NCBI GenBank assembly: GCA_023055425.1
Contig: JALGPY010000007.1
Coordinates: 14,270,001 to 14,334,000, forward strand
DNA: 64,000 nucleotides
Source: Linanthus parryae
Taxonomy: Eukaryota; Streptophyta; Magnoliopsida; Ericales; Polemoniaceae
Reading direction: 5' to 3'
The notes under the pieces are model-generated. The model made no database searches, had not been told where the DNA came from, and saw only the letters and a list, made by a program, of their open reading frames with translations. This document shows positions 22,493-33,753 of the stretch, in pieces. Both the position numbers and the translations under genes were made by a program. How positions within the stretch are numbered: the first letter of the stretch is position 1; each line of letters starts with the position of its first letter.

Positions 22493-24728
22493 ATGGAGTG
22501 GTTTCGCACTCGCAGTAATCATCTGATGAGGAGAAGTGAACTAGTACTCCCTGCGGCTATGGTGGCAGTGGAGTGCACGGAGGTGATTGTTACAACAGTA
22601 AGCAAATCAGCCATGACTAATGGGATGAGCAACTTCGTCTTTGTAGTTTACTATAACGCCCTTGCCTCCCTCGTCTTTCTCCCATCCATGTTGTGCCGGT
22701 ACTCATTTCTCTCTTGATATCCTTCTTCTTGTAGGGGCGAACTAGGAATAATTATTTTACATAATCTTGTGTTTGCCTAATCTCTTTATCCTCCACAGGA
22801 GACAAGCTTCTCTTACTCGCTGCCTCCTCTGTAAATTTTTTCTCCTCAGCCTAATCGGGTAAGATCATCAATTCATGAGTGGAATGGATTTACTCATTTT
22901 TCTTATTACATTTTTTATAATTGATTATTATTTATTAGTTGGAGATCATTGCCACAGGAGTTCAGCGCAGATGCTCAAATACACAGGCATCAAGTACAGT
23001 TCTCCTACACTTGCTTCTACTTTTCGCAATCTTGTGCCAATTTTAACATATCTGCTTGCAGTCATTTTGAGGTAATTATCAATTATCCGGAAAGCTAACT
23101 ATCTATATTTATCTTTTTTAATGTATATTTAAGTTGCTAATGAGGTGCTAGTTTAAGTGGTTTAACATAACGCATCATCCTTCATTGTTTAGAACAGAAG
23201 ATGCAAACCTAGGAAGTGTTCCTGGTCTGGCCAAGTTATTCGGTGCCATCGTTGCAGTACTAGGAGCAATCACAGTCGGTGTTTACAAGGGCCATGTGAT
23301 TTTCAAGTCTCCGTCTTCCTCAAATACACTGGATCAGCTTTTTTCGCCACAGGATTCTAATTGGGCAATTGGAGGTCTATTCCTCGCAGTCCAGTCTCTC
23401 TTAGTTTCAATCCACGGCATTTTTGAGGTAATATTGGAGATCCTACTTCCTTACAATTTATTTAACCTGCCAAGATATGCTGGAAAATGTAAAGAATCAC
23501 AGCTTTAACATGTATGTCCCCGACTTCATCCAACGTGTAAGTTGCAAATTCTCACTATTTAGTACTGGTATTAAAATCAGTCCGGAACAATATAACACAG
23601 TATAAACAATATGTGGGCTATATTTAGTCCAATCCAATCCTGAACTTTTTTCTCGGAAATCATGTGATGAACTCGTGGTTGCTTTACTTTTGTGGTATGC
23701 TTAGTTCCACCTCTCGCAAAGGGAATGAAACCCATTTTTTGATGCAAAAATAGTTTGGAAACAAATATTAACTTCCCAGCATACCGAAGCTCACTTTTCA
23801 AACTTAAAAAGCCCGGAATTTTTTTGACCTACTCTTTTCAACTTGGATTCACTAATACACTTGGAACCATGCAGACAGCACTAATTGAGGAATTCCCAGA
23901 AAAGACGACTATACTTTTCTTCTATCTGTGTTTCTCAACTGTTCTTTCGTGGAGCTTCTCGCTCATGATGGAAAGAAACCCAGAAGCATGGAAGGTGAAG
24001 GCTGACATTGGCTTGATTGCTATTATATGCTCTGTAAGAATATCTACAAAACTAGCCGTGTCAAAAAAATGTTCTCCTGAATCAGAAGCTAATTCCTCAT
24101 TCAGTTTCTTGAGTGGTAAATCGCTGTTTTGGTGATAATTTCAGGCAGTTTTCGACAGTGTGTTTCGCAATGGAGTTCATGCATGGGGATACCAGAAAAG
24201 GGGAGCTCTATATGTAGCCATGTTCAAACCATTGGGGATTGCTATTGCTGTGGTTTTGGGAGTCCTGTTTCTAGGGGAACCCTTATATCTTGGCAGGTAA
24301 TTTGTCTTTCTTCTTTATCCCCAAACCACGGGAGGATTCAGGAATTTGTTACAGTGGGAGTTAAATAACAAAAATTAAATGAAATAAATGTAAAATTTAA
24401 ATTTTATGAGTTGAGAGGGGGCCTACTGTGCAATTTTGTGGGGCCAAACTGAAAGAACTATACAGAAAAGAGTAAAGTTTCATTGAAAGAGTTAAATTTA
24501 ACTTGGGATCCGAAACCATAGCTGCATTCCCTTGTAGCGAAAACATGGGGTAATCATAAGTGCGTGTGCAGTGTCATTGGAGCAGTCATTATAACAATTG
24601 GATTCTATGTCGCGACATGGGGAAAAGCACGAGACCGGAGCTTCTTACCAGACAACGGAATATGTGAACCATCCCCAGAGAGAGCCCAACTTTTGCAGAA
24701 CCGCTACAATGCCAAAGGAGAAATGTAA
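22493..24728 (+). CDS. Gene D: intact WAT1-related (EamA) transporter, 7 exons, 360 aa
   Basis: Exons are 22493-22698, 22799-22858, 22958-23071, 23193-23427, 23875-24033, 24145-24296 and 24572-24728. All introns have GT and AG ends, and the sum is 1083 bases (360 codons plus stop). The start MEWFRTRSNHLMRRSELVLP is shared with C. Two EamA repeats are visible: TNGMSNFVFVVYYNALASL with YTGIKYSSPTLASTFRNLVP in the N half, and AMFKPLGIAIAVVLGVLFLG with VIGAVIITIGFYVATWGKA in the C half. The polar tail ends APLLQN-like (RAQLLQN). Length and layout are typical of plant WAT1-related proteins of about ten membrane helices in the plasma or vacuolar membrane. Known relatives move auxin, amino acids or other metabolites; the substrate here is unknown. 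It is the only complete gene of subfamily 1 in the window. Confidence 0.9.
24326..24480. mobile_element. Worn hAT-type MITE in intron 6 of gene D
   Basis: Homologous to the left part of 19906-20123 (GAGGATTCAGGAATTTGTTACAG-like stretch), with the right end lost. Its position in the same intron as in C shows common descent. Confidence 0.5.
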
Positions 24729-25600
24729 AAGAGATAAATTTACTGGACACCAACATATTTCACAATATTGTAAATATATATTGCACAAGTTGGTGTTTGT
24801 TTCGTTCTGTTTCAGTTGTAATTCTTGGTAGTAAAGCTGTAGATATCTTGGAATGATAAAACTTTACTAATTGTAATAGCTATGTATGAATTCATGCCTT
24901 GTAAAAGTACTACATGTTCCAGTGCTACAACATACCCAATTGACTTGCGTTGTATGCATCCTAGTCTGACATCTAAGATCATTGAAATTAATCAAGACAC
25001 AGATTCACATTTACAAATGTGAGAGTTGTATTATGTAGTGGCAGATTCAAGAGCATGTAAATGCAGATAAATAACGGGACTCATAGGAGATGCAAAAAAA
25101 TGGAGAGTTATTCTAGTAATATGCAGAGTGGAGAGGTATGAATAAGAACCCAAAAACAAGGTGATTAGGATTGATCTACTGAGTGTTATAAGTAGTGAGA
25201 GCATGCAATACCAAGAACAGAAGGAGAAGGGTTAGTACCCGGGACTGAACTGGAGCCGTACGATCCGCTGGGGGTTTTACGATGCTGGAGAGTCTCAAAG
25301 TTGGTAGCTACTAAACCTAGTGATTGTTGGACGAACAGCCAGGCATTTGGGGTCATATTTGCAATACTTGGAAAGTCAACGAAGTATTGTCTACACAACT
25401 AACTGTAGGGGTTTTTATTTGAGAATCTTAAAAAAACAGACTGAAAATAATTGGGAGTGCAAAATCCTTGGGAAGCTTAATAAAATCGGCTTCCTTTTCA
25501 AAAAGTAAAAAATAATAATAATGCAAATCCCTCTTCCTCAAGAAGGACGGCGAAACGTAAGTGTTCTTGAACCACCGTGGTCTGCTGCCTCCGGAGGGAG
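24729..25600. other. D-E intergenic region
   Basis: No gene, RNA or repeat is recognised. The boundary between subfamily-1 genes (A-D) and subfamily-2 genes (E-H) falls here. Confidence 0.5.
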
Positions 25601-27083
25601 ATGAAGAGATCGGGGAGGAGTGTGGAGTGGTGCAGAGATGTGGTGCCATTTACAGCAATGGTGGCCTTGGAGTGTCTGCGCGTAGCCACAAACACTAATT
25701 CGACTGAGAACAAGTCAGCTTTATTGAATTGAAAATCTCTAATTTGTGGGTTTTGTTTGGATTTTATGGAATGTATAGGGGTACAGCCCAGATTCTGGGA
25801 TATGCAGGGATTGTGTATAGCTCTCCAGCTCTTTCTTCAGCCATGAGCAACCTTACCCCAGCTTTCACACAACTCAATTTTTTTGTATTAGGGTTTATCA
25901 CACTCATGATCACATGGTGGCATAATTTACCTACTTGAATAGAAATTGGAGAGAAAATCTGGAGTGATGTTTGCGGTTGAACTTCAGTCCATGTAGCCGA
26001 CCCGTTGAGTTGAATTCCTACTTTCCCAGACATTTGACTGCTGAATAACACATTTACATAACCAGTTGTGCCAAATTGCAAAAACCAGTAGAGATATCAG
26101 TTGTTCTCTGAATTGACTATGTGAGGGCAGTTTGCCATATAAATTGCTGAAGAGGGATTGGAAGACTGAATTGTATTGTACAAACTGGAGACCTCTTTGA
26201 GTGTCAAAATTCAGAAAGGGTATGCTAACACGATAATCCTATGCCTCGTGAACTGAAATATAACAGAAGCTTAATATGCATTCAAGCAGTCAGGCTAAAA
26301 TTTTGGTAACCATTGTGTCAATATCAGGAGCACTTGTAGTGAACCTATACCAAGGTCCCCCGATTACATTGGCTACATCACTTCTTCAACAGCCTCTACC
26401 TATGCACTCACCTGAATCGAGCTGGGTCATTGGCAGCGTCTTGCTCTCGACTGAGTGCAGCTTGGTTGCTGTCTTGCTTGTTGTTCTGGTAGATATTCGA
26501 GATTCTCTACTGCCACTCTTTAAATATTTTTATAGTATACTTAGAAATATCGACATGAGCTGGGTCAAATATTCTGTAGCACTTGATGTAAAATGAGGAC
26601 TATGATCAATGTAACGTATCAACGCTTCTTAGGTACATGAGATTATTCTATTCAATTATAATAAAATCTAATATTTCAAGTATGTGACGTTCCACAGGCT
26701 CAGACCATGAAGGAGTACCCTGCTGAACTGACGGTCGTCTCTTCTACAACACGTGCTCGTGCATTTTGTGCTTAGTTGTGGGTCTAGTTGCCGAACCAAA
26801 TTGGGATTCTTGGAGAATCGGACTTGATATGAAGCTGGCTTCTGTTCTATGCTCCGTACGTTGAAAGTTATCAGTACCTTGGGCATTGCAAGTGTATGAA
26901 TGTGGGCTAAAACAATACTACTTGTTTATAGGGAGTGTTGGTGTCATTCTTGTCCAACATCAGCCACGCTTGGGTAGTGCACTTGAAAGGACCTGTTTAT
27001 AGTGCAATGCTTATGCCACTATCCATAGCCATTGCAGTTGCTATGGGTGTCATGTTGCGTGGTGATAATTTCTATCTGGGCAG
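25601..27083 (+). pseudogene. Gene E: WAT1-related pseudogene with several deletions
   Basis: Pieces align to gene F: start of exon 1 (25601 to about 25695, [19 protein letters not shown]), exon 3 (25779 to about 25869, [20 protein letters not shown]), the 3' part of exon 4 (from 26282), exon 5 (26698-26855) and exon 6 (26932-27083). The rest of exon 1, intron 1 and all of exon 2 are deleted; the end of exon 3 and the start of exon 4 are deleted. Exon 5 has a 1-base deletion leading to a stop, and exon 7 is missing. At exon 4 the break lies in TCAAGCA, a 7-mer that flanks the corresponding segment in F, so the deletion probably arose between short direct repeats. Sequence after 27083 is the former 3' flank, up to the LINE. 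Confidence 0.85.
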
Positions 27084-27733
27084 GTGATATTCCCTTGTCA
27101 TCTTTCTCTAACACAGTCGACAAAACTCTCTGTCGTAGATTACAAATACAACCTGACTTAATGTTCGACCAATTTTTTTACAATGATATGATTTTCTAAC
27201 ATGTGGTCGAGAGTAGTGGCGAGGTTTCTCACTGATTATCAACCACATGTTAAAAATATAATTAAAAAAAATTGGAGATATCTCTGGTAACAAAATAGGA
27301 AGACAATGATGCAATAATGAATTGTTTCTAGAACTGATGAATAAAGGATAGACAAAAAAGATACTACGAAAGGAGAATCAAGCTCAAGATCCGTAAATAC
27401 TATGAGCGCATGTCACGTTAGAATGATGTAGTAGTATTTCTTTTTTTGAGGGGAGATAGACCTTCTAGGGGGTGTGCTCTCCCCTCTCTCTAGAAATTCG
27501 GAGTGATTTCATCACGCCTGAATTTTATAGTAGCTTCGGTGGAGCTGGTTTTTAACCAGCTAATCTGGTCATTATACAAAATTCACTGTCCTTTTTCTGG
27601 TTCTTAAAACCCCTCTCCTCTCTGTGTTTCTTAAATTTTTGTTAATCTGTGCATCTATTCTCAGATTTGCATCAGTTTTTTTATTGGTCTTCATTCTCCT
27701 CAGACAAAAGGGAAACCAAACTACAGCTCGATC

Positions 27734-29449
27734 ATGCCAAAGGATCTGAGACTTTCTCTGGATGATGATCCAGAGGAGGTCAGAAATCTGAGTGAAAAAA
27801 CCCTAGTGGGGAAGTGGCACAATGAGAAAACGAGAGGAAAAAATACAATGCAACAAATAGTAGATGGCCACTGGAAACTGAAAGATCAGGTGCTAGTTGA
27901 AGCTCTGGGTCAAAACCTTTTTGCTTTCAATTTCAAAAATAGTGATGACTATGAACTGGTATTGAAGAAATCGCCATGGCTAGTGGCTGGACATCTTTTA
28001 CAGCTGAAACAATGGAGGATTGAGAAGCTGCTGACCATAGAGGACTTTGTTTCATGTCCGATGTGGATTCAAGTAAAAAATCTTCCTCCGGAGAAGAGAT
28101 CTAAGACAAACGCTGTGAAGATAGGGAATCTAATCGGTAAATTTCTAGATGTGGATGGATTGCAGCCAACAATATTTGGAGTTCGTCCATATATCAGAAT
28201 CAGAGCGGAAATTTCAGTGGAAAAACCGCTTCCAAGAGGGTTTAATCTAGATCGAGCCATGGAGGAAGATCTTTGGATCTCTTTCAGGTATGAAAAATTG
28301 GGAGAATTCTGCTTTAATTGTGGGAGATTGGGACACATAAACACCCAGTGTCGCCTAGTGCGGAAAATCACAGATGGTGAATCAGGTTACACAGCTGATT
28401 TGAGAGCAACACTGGCACCAAAACCTCTGTGGTCAAAGGAGGAGGAGCGCCTTCGCCGGGAAAGAGAAACGGAAAGGTGGAAACCACTCATGGACAGGGT
28501 GGCGCGTGAAAATACAATAGGCAAGACGGCGAGTGAAGGTCAGGGTGAGCTGGCAAAGGACGACGATAAGGATCAAGAGAGCACCTGTGAAGAATATTCC
28601 TCATTCGGTACAAAGAACCTGGAGACAGCTCTCCCTACATCGGCGGGTTTGGACAGCTCAGAGAAGGAGGAAACAGCGGGGAAGGTTCTCGATACGGAAA
28701 TTAAAGCCACAGTGAAGGGCAAAGAAGACTTTTTGGTTGAAGGGTTAGTAGTTAATGACTTGGGCCCAAAGGCAGCCGAGGAAGGCCCATCTTCTGAAGT
28801 CCAAAATTATTTTGTGGAAGAGCCGGTCAGCCCAACCAGAGCCCTTGTGGTCATTTCAAAAAACCCGTCACATGAAATAATATGGAGGCCCAGAAAGTAC
28901 AAGCGAATTGGAGCTAGCCCAAAAGATACAAATCCGGGTCGAATTATTCTGAATGAAAGTAAAGACTCTAACAATGAGGATCCGATTGGAAACCCGTATG
29001 TAGATATTGGGTTATCAAGGGTTTTTGATCGTTTTGTTAGTCTCAAGAGGAAAACAAGAGCTGACGGAGAATCGCCGGATGCAAAACGAAGACGATGGGA
29101 GCACCAAACATCAGAGGAGTATGTGGTGGAACAATCGAAACAGATTTTGGCAACGGCAAGGTATGTGAAGCAATCGATTATTGCAAGGAAAAAACAAGGA
29201 CGGGAAAAAGGAGGAAAAAGCTGGAGATTGTTCCCGGGGTACGAGAATGAAATTCGTCAAGTGGGGCTAGTGGAGAAGCAAAAAGAGGATGAATTGCGGA
29301 TTGAGGTAATGGATTCAGTTCATGTTCAACAACTTTATCTATATAAAGATTGTATGAAAAATCTGAAAGTAATTGAAAAAGAATTGGAAGAGGAAGAAAA
29401 GGAGATGGCTGTGGTGGCTGGCCAGAATCAGCCACAAGGAAGATGTTAG
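27734..29449 (+). CDS. LINE ORF1 protein (DUF4283 and zinc knuckle), 571 aa
   Basis: The predicted RNA-binding protein of the element's particle. Residues about 40-110 form the DUF4283 domain (NLFAFNFKNSDDYELVLKKS, PWLVAGHLLQLKQW). A CX2CX4HX4C zinc knuckle lies at residues 193-206 (CFNCGRLGHINTQC). The C-terminal half is acidic and then Lys/Arg-rich (FDRFVSLKRKTRADGE), with a final Glu-rich stretch that may form a coiled coil. The stop TAG (29447-29449) overlaps the ORF2 start by 7 bases (ATGTTAG), an arrangement that suggests termination-reinitiation for ORF2. No defect is visible. Confidence 0.9.
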   Translation: MPKDLRLSLDDDPEEVRNLSEKTLVGKWHNEKTRGKNTMQQIVDGHWKLKDQVLVEALGQNLFAFNFKNSDDYELVLKKSPWLVAGHLLQLKQWRIEKLLTIEDFVSCPMWIQVKNLPPEKRSKTNAVKIGNLIGKFLDVDGLQPTIFGVRPYIRIRAEISVEKPLPRGFNLDRAMEEDLWISFRYEKLGEFCFNCGRLGHINTQCRLVRKITDGESGYTADLRATLAPKPLWSKEEERLRRERETERWKPLMDRVARENTIGKTASEGQGELAKDDDKDQESTCEEYSSFGTKNLETALPTSAGLDSSEKEETAGKVLDTEIKATVKGKEDFLVEGLVVNDLGPKAAEEGPSSEVQNYFVEEPVSPTRALVVISKNPSHEIIWRPRKYKRIGASPKDTNPGRIILNESKDSNNEDPIGNPYVDIGLSRVFDRFVSLKRKTRADGESPDAKRRRWEHQTSEEYVVEQSKQILATARYVKQSIIARKKQGREKGGKSWRLFPGYENEIRQVGLVEKQKEDELRIEVMDSVHVQQLYLYKDCMKNLKVIEKELEEEEKEMAVVAGQNQPQGRC

Positions 29450-32400
29450 GAATCTACTGGAACTGTCAGGGCTTGGGAAGTAACCTGACAGTCCAGAGAA
29501 TCCGAGGGTTAACCAACACCCATCTTCCTAGCCTACTGTTCTTGGCTGAAACAAAGAACAGGAGTTCAAAGTTAGAAGGATTAAGAAGACCATTAAGGTT
29601 TCAAAACTGTTTTTATGTTGATCCGGATAAAAAGTCTACTGGTGGTATTTGTTTGTGGTGGGTAGCTGATCTCAACCTAGAGGTTCAATGGTGGTCTAGC
29701 AATGCTATTCTGGGGAGAATTGAAGTCAAGCAAAATAAGTGGGAAAACTGGCTTTTTGTGTATGCTCCTTCTGTGACAAGGAAGAGAGCTATCTTTTGGC
29801 AAGAAATGAAGCAATTGCTACATACTTCTGATGACCCCTGGCTCATTATTGGTGATTGTAATGATTACCTGTCAAGTGAGGATAAAGTAGGAGGTATAAG
29901 CAATGATTACTCAAGAATGGGGAAGTTTGGAAAGATCATTTCTGATTGTAATTTGTTGGAATTGCAAGGTCATGGTCTTGGTTACTCCTGGACTAATAAA
30001 AGAGATCATGGCAACATCAGAGTTATGCTGGATAGAGCTTTTTATACAACTAGCTGGGGTATTAAAAATGAGAATGCAGCTCTGTTGAGACAAGTGATCA
30101 TGGGGTCTGATCATACTCCACTAGTTATATCAACTGAAGGGTTTCAGCACAAGAGACCAATCCAGTTTAAATTCAGCCAAGCTTGGATCAGAGAGGAAGG
30201 TTGCAGACTCACTATCACAGACTGTTGGAAGAACTCCCCAAAAGGCTCACCAATGTTCAAGCTGGGACACATGCTCAGCAACTGCAGAAGGGATTTAAAG
30301 AAGTGGAGTAGAGAAAAATATGGAAATAATAGAAGAATTCTGAAGGGTTTAGAGGATAAATTGATGGAGATTCAATTGCAGCCTCATAGCTCTGCCAATT
30401 TCTCAGCTCAAGTGGATATTGAGAAGCAAATTAGAGAAGTGAATGCAAGGGAAGAACTGTACTGGAAGGACAAAGCTAGAGTGACTTTTCTGAAAGAAGG
30501 GGATCTTAATACTAGATTCTTTCATCTTTCTACAATTCAAAGGAGACAAAGAAATAGCATTAAGAAGATTTTGAATGAAGAAGGTGTTTGGATTGAAAGA
30601 GAGGATCAGATTCATAAAGAGTTTGTGGACTTCTACAAAAGCTTATTCACTTCAAGTGGACACAGAGAGTGGGGAAATATGCTCAATGTTTTGGAGGAAT
30701 GTATTACAGATGAGGAAAATGCAAGGTTAGTAAGACTCCCTTCAGAAAATGAGATCAAAGAAACAGTGTTCAGTTTTGATCCTAATAAAGCTCCTGGCTT
30801 AGATGGTTTTAATGGACATTTCTTTCAATCTCAATGGGAAGTGGTGAAAAAAGAGGTCTGTGCAGCAATTACTCATTTCTTTGAGAAAAAATACATGCTA
30901 AGAAGCTTCAATCTCACTGTCCTTACTCTGATTCCAAAGGTGAAACACCCTGAGAAGGTTAGTCAATACAGGCCAATAGCCCTCTGCTCCTTTATCTACA
31001 AAGTTATTTCAAAGATTTTGGCAAATAGGCTCAAGACAATCTTGGATAGGTTGATATCTCCAGAACAGTCAGCATTTATACCAGGAAGACTCATACAAGA
31101 CAATGTTATTTTGGCTCAAGAACTATTCCATTTTATTGCAAATCACAAGAAAGGGAAGGAGAAATTTATGGCTCTCAAATTGGATCTTCACAAAGCATAT
31201 GATAGAGTGGAATGGGACTGTTTGGAAGAGATAATGAAGAGATTAGGGTTCTGTGAAGAGTGGGTGAAGCTGGTTATGCAATGTGTTTCTACAGTTTCTC
31301 TGTCAGTCAAGATAAATGGAGTAAACTCTGAATTTTTCAAGCCTAGCAGAGGGATTAGACAAGGGGATCCACTTTCCCCCTATTTGTTTGTGCTAATCAT
31401 GGAGCTTTTCTCCAGAAATATAAAGAAGGCTCAAGAGTTAGATGAGGTTAAAGGGGTAGCTTTGAAGAAGAACTGCATCAGAGTGAATCATCTGCTGTTT
31501 GCAGATGACTCCCTAATTTTACTTGAAGCAAAGGAGAAATATATGACAAATTTTCTGAAGTTGGTAGATGATTTTGGGAAAATTACAGGAATGGCCATAA
31601 ATTTTGATAAGTCAGGTATTTTGTACTCTCCAAACACCAGTGAAGCTGAAAAAAATAGATTGTCTTTGTTGAGTGGAATTCCAGCCCTTGATAGAGATAC
31701 TACTTATCTGGGGATTCCCATTTTTTGGGGTAGGTCCAAAGCTGATACTCTCAACTACATTGTTCAAAGAATTGTTAAACTCCTTCAAGGATGGAAGAAA
31801 CAAGTTCTAACAAGTGCTGGAAGGGAGGTGTTGTTAAAGGCAGTGGCACAAGCTATCCCTGCCTATACAATGTCATGTGTGCTCTTTCCAAAAAAGGTAT
31901 GCAAAAAAATCTCTCAGCTTATTAGAAATTTCTTTTGGGGAGCAGGTCCAAATGAGAAAAAACTGAATTGGGTAAGTTGGGAGAAAATGCAGTTGCCAAA
32001 AGAGAATGGAGGTTTAGGGTTTAGGAATATTGAAAATTTCAATATTGCCTTGCTGGCTAAACAAGGGTGGAGGCTGGTGAATCATAAAAACTCTCTTGTT
32101 TCCAAAGTGATGTGTTCTAAACACTATCAGGGTAAGAGTTTCTTAGAAGCAAAAGTGGGACAAAACCCTTCTTGGGTGTGGAGAAGTCTCATAAAAGGGC
32201 AAGCTCTTTTAAAAAATCATTGTAGATGGGTGGTTGGTCAGGGCAGCAATATCAAAGCTTTGGATCATAGATGGGTGTCTGAGATGGAGATGATCAGTTG
32301 TGTTGACAGCAGAGAAACTGATCAGAATCTTAGAGTGAGTGATCTGATCAATATCTCAACTAGAAGATGGAAGGTATCTTTGCTGAAAAACAAATTTAGT

Positions 32401-33579
32401 GAGGATATAGTTAAATCTATTGTTAGAACTCCTATCTCCTGGTGTGGCCAAGAAGATCAAATTATTTGGCCATTACACAGCTCTGGTAATTTCACAGTGA
32501 AATCTGGAAGTTTAGCTGCTGGGAAGATGAGTACTAATATTAAGCCAAGCTCCAAAACTATCAAACCTTCCAGCTCCTTCTTCTTTGATAAAGAGTATTG
32601 GCATATGGGATGGAAAGTGAAGATTCCACAAAAAGTGAAGCTTTTTTGGTGGAGGATTACTTATAACTCCATAGCTACAATGGAGAACTTAGTGGTGAGA
32701 AAGTGTGCTGCAACTGGGCTATGTCCTATCTGTGAAAATGCTTCAGAATCTCTGGAGCATCTGTTCTGGGATTGTCTTTGGGTGAGACCTTTCTGGTTTT
32801 ATTTTGGGGTTAAAATTGAAGATATTGCTGCATCAAAAAAATGTGTAAAGATGTGGTTTGCTGATCTAGCAGATAATTTACAGAAGAAGCAGATGGAGGA
32901 GAAAGTGATAGCCAGATTGCTCCTGATTTTATGGAATATATGGAAGATCAGAAATGATTTTGTGTTTAATAAGATCAAAATCAGGCCTGAGCAAGCAGCA
33001 AAGAGGAGTAAAGTTTGGGTGGATGAGGTGATTCAGACATTCTATGATGCTCCAAATACAGAGATAGAAAGTGAGAAGCATGTTACCAGGAAAGTGAAAG
33101 CCAGTAAAACTTGGCATCCTCCTCCAGTCAATTGGCTAAAATGTAATGTGGATGCTTCATGGTCAAAAGATTCCCAGAAGGTATGCTGTGGATGGGTGGT
33201 GAGGAATCATGAAGGCAACATAGTTAAGTGGGGATGGAGCAATGAATTTGCAGGTTCAGCTCTAGTTGCAGAAGCTTTGGCTTTGAGAAGTGCAGTATGG
33301 AAGATGATTGCATGGAACCAGTCAGCTCAGGTCATCTTTGAAGGTGATAATAAACGGTTGATGCAAATGGTGAAAGAGGGCTCAATGGAGAAAGACTGCT
33401 GGCCAATTCTTGCTGATATAAAAGCCTTGGTGAATAGAGAGTTACATAAATTTGTCTGGACTCCTAGAGAAGGAAATGCTCTAGCTGATAGATTAGTCAA
33501 ATTAGTAAATGGTTCCATTAGTTGTTATAGAAACTGGGATGAGGATCTGGCCTCTCAGGCTGTGAGAGAAGTCAGTTGA
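29443..33579 (+). CDS. LINE ORF2 protein: endonuclease, reverse transcriptase, RNase H, 1378 aa
   Basis: Domains in order are as follows. First is an apurinic-type endonuclease at residues about 1-230 (IYWNCQGLGS, ETKNRSS, IIGDCNDYLS, SDHTPLV). RT lies at about 470-740 (NKAPGLDGFNGHFFQ, LIPKVKHPEKVSQYRPIALC, SAFIPGRLIQDN, KLDLHKAYDRVEWD, RGIRQGDPLSPYLFVL and the catalytic FADD at 686-689). A zf-RVT segment follows (GLCPICENASESLEHLFWDC). RNase H is at about 1225-1360, with its acidic residues in NVDASW, AEALAL, EGDNK and NALADRL. It would nick the target and copy the LINE RNA there. All key motifs are present over the full expected length. I see no inactivating change, so the copy may be competent or very recently so. 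Confidence 0.93.
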   Translation: MLGIYWNCQGLGSNLTVQRIRGLTNTHLPSLLFLAETKNRSSKLEGLRRPLRFQNCFYVDPDKKSTGGICLWWVADLNLEVQWWSSNAILGRIEVKQNKWENWLFVYAPSVTRKRAIFWQEMKQLLHTSDDPWLIIGDCNDYLSSEDKVGGISNDYSRMGKFGKIISDCNLLELQGHGLGYSWTNKRDHGNIRVMLDRAFYTTSWGIKNENAALLRQVIMGSDHTPLVISTEGFQHKRPIQFKFSQAWIREEGCRLTITDCWKNSPKGSPMFKLGHMLSNCRRDLKKWSREKYGNNRRILKGLEDKLMEIQLQPHSSANFSAQVDIEKQIREVNAREELYWKDKARVTFLKEGDLNTRFFHLSTIQRRQRNSIKKILNEEGVWIEREDQIHKEFVDFYKSLFTSSGHREWGNMLNVLEECITDEENARLVRLPSENEIKETVFSFDPNKAPGLDGFNGHFFQSQWEVVKKEVCAAITHFFEKKYMLRSFNLTVLTLIPKVKHPEKVSQYRPIALCSFIYKVISKILANRLKTILDRLISPEQSAFIPGRLIQDNVILAQELFHFIANHKKGKEKFMALKLDLHKAYDRVEWDCLEEIMKRLGFCEEWVKLVMQCVSTVSLSVKINGVNSEFFKPSRGIRQGDPLSPYLFVLIMELFSRNIKKAQELDEVKGVALKKNCIRVNHLLFADDSLILLEAKEKYMTNFLKLVDDFGKITGMAINFDKSGILYSPNTSEAEKNRLSLLSGIPALDRDTTYLGIPIFWGRSKADTLNYIVQRIVKLLQGWKKQVLTSAGREVLLKAVAQAIPAYTMSCVLFPKKVCKKISQLIRNFFWGAGPNEKKLNWVSWEKMQLPKENGGLGFRNIENFNIALLAKQGWRLVNHKNSLVSKVMCSKHYQGKSFLEAKVGQNPSWVWRSLIKGQALLKNHCRWVVGQGSNIKALDHRWVSEMEMISCVDSRETDQNLRVSDLINISTRRWKVSLLKNKFSEDIVKSIVRTPISWCGQEDQIIWPLHSSGNFTVKSGSLAAGKMSTNIKPSSKTIKPSSSFFFDKEYWHMGWKVKIPQKVKLFWWRITYNSIATMENLVVRKCAATGLCPICENASESLEHLFWDCLWVRPFWFYFGVKIEDIAASKKCVKMWFADLADNLQKKQMEEKVIARLLLILWNIWKIRNDFVFNKIKIRPEQAAKRSKVWVDEVIQTFYDAPNTEIESEKHVTRKVKASKTWHPPPVNWLKCNVDASWSKDSQKVCCGWVVRNHEGNIVKWGWSNEFAGSALVAEALALRSAVWKMIAWNQSAQVIFEGDNKRLMQMVKEGSMEKDCWPILADIKALVNRELHKFVWTPREGNALADRLVKLVNGSISCYRNWDEDLASQAVREVS

Positions 33580-33753
33580 TTTTGTTGGTTTTTTGTCTTT
33601 TTCTCAATATATCAGGTTTGACAAAAAAAAAATAACGTAGTATTAAAAGTGCAGTAGGTACAAGATAGGTTTGAAATAATTCTGAATTAAGAATTCAAGA
33701 ACACCCCGGCTTTGGTCTGATGAAAAAAGTCGTTGAAACAAAGAGGGAGAGAG

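Larger units (their letters stand above)
27439..33636 (+). mobile_element. L1-type LINE with both ORFs open
   Basis: The 6.2-kb element has a 5' leader (27439-27733), ORF1, ORF2, a short 3' UTR and an A-rich end (33623-33635). GTAGTATT occurs on both sides (27431-27438 and 33637-33644) as a likely target duplication. It landed in the 3' flank of pseudogene E. Both ORFs are free of stops and frameshifts, and the 5' leader is present, so the copy looks full length and recent. It belongs to the plant L1 group, by ORF1 with DUF4283 and a zinc knuckle and ORF2 with endonuclease, RT, zf-RVT and RNase H. Confidence 0.92.

Noticed and set aside
25186..25398. 70-codon minus-strand ORF between D and E
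   Set aside because: No recognisable domain, no splice partner and no paralogous copy; it is not supported as a gene.
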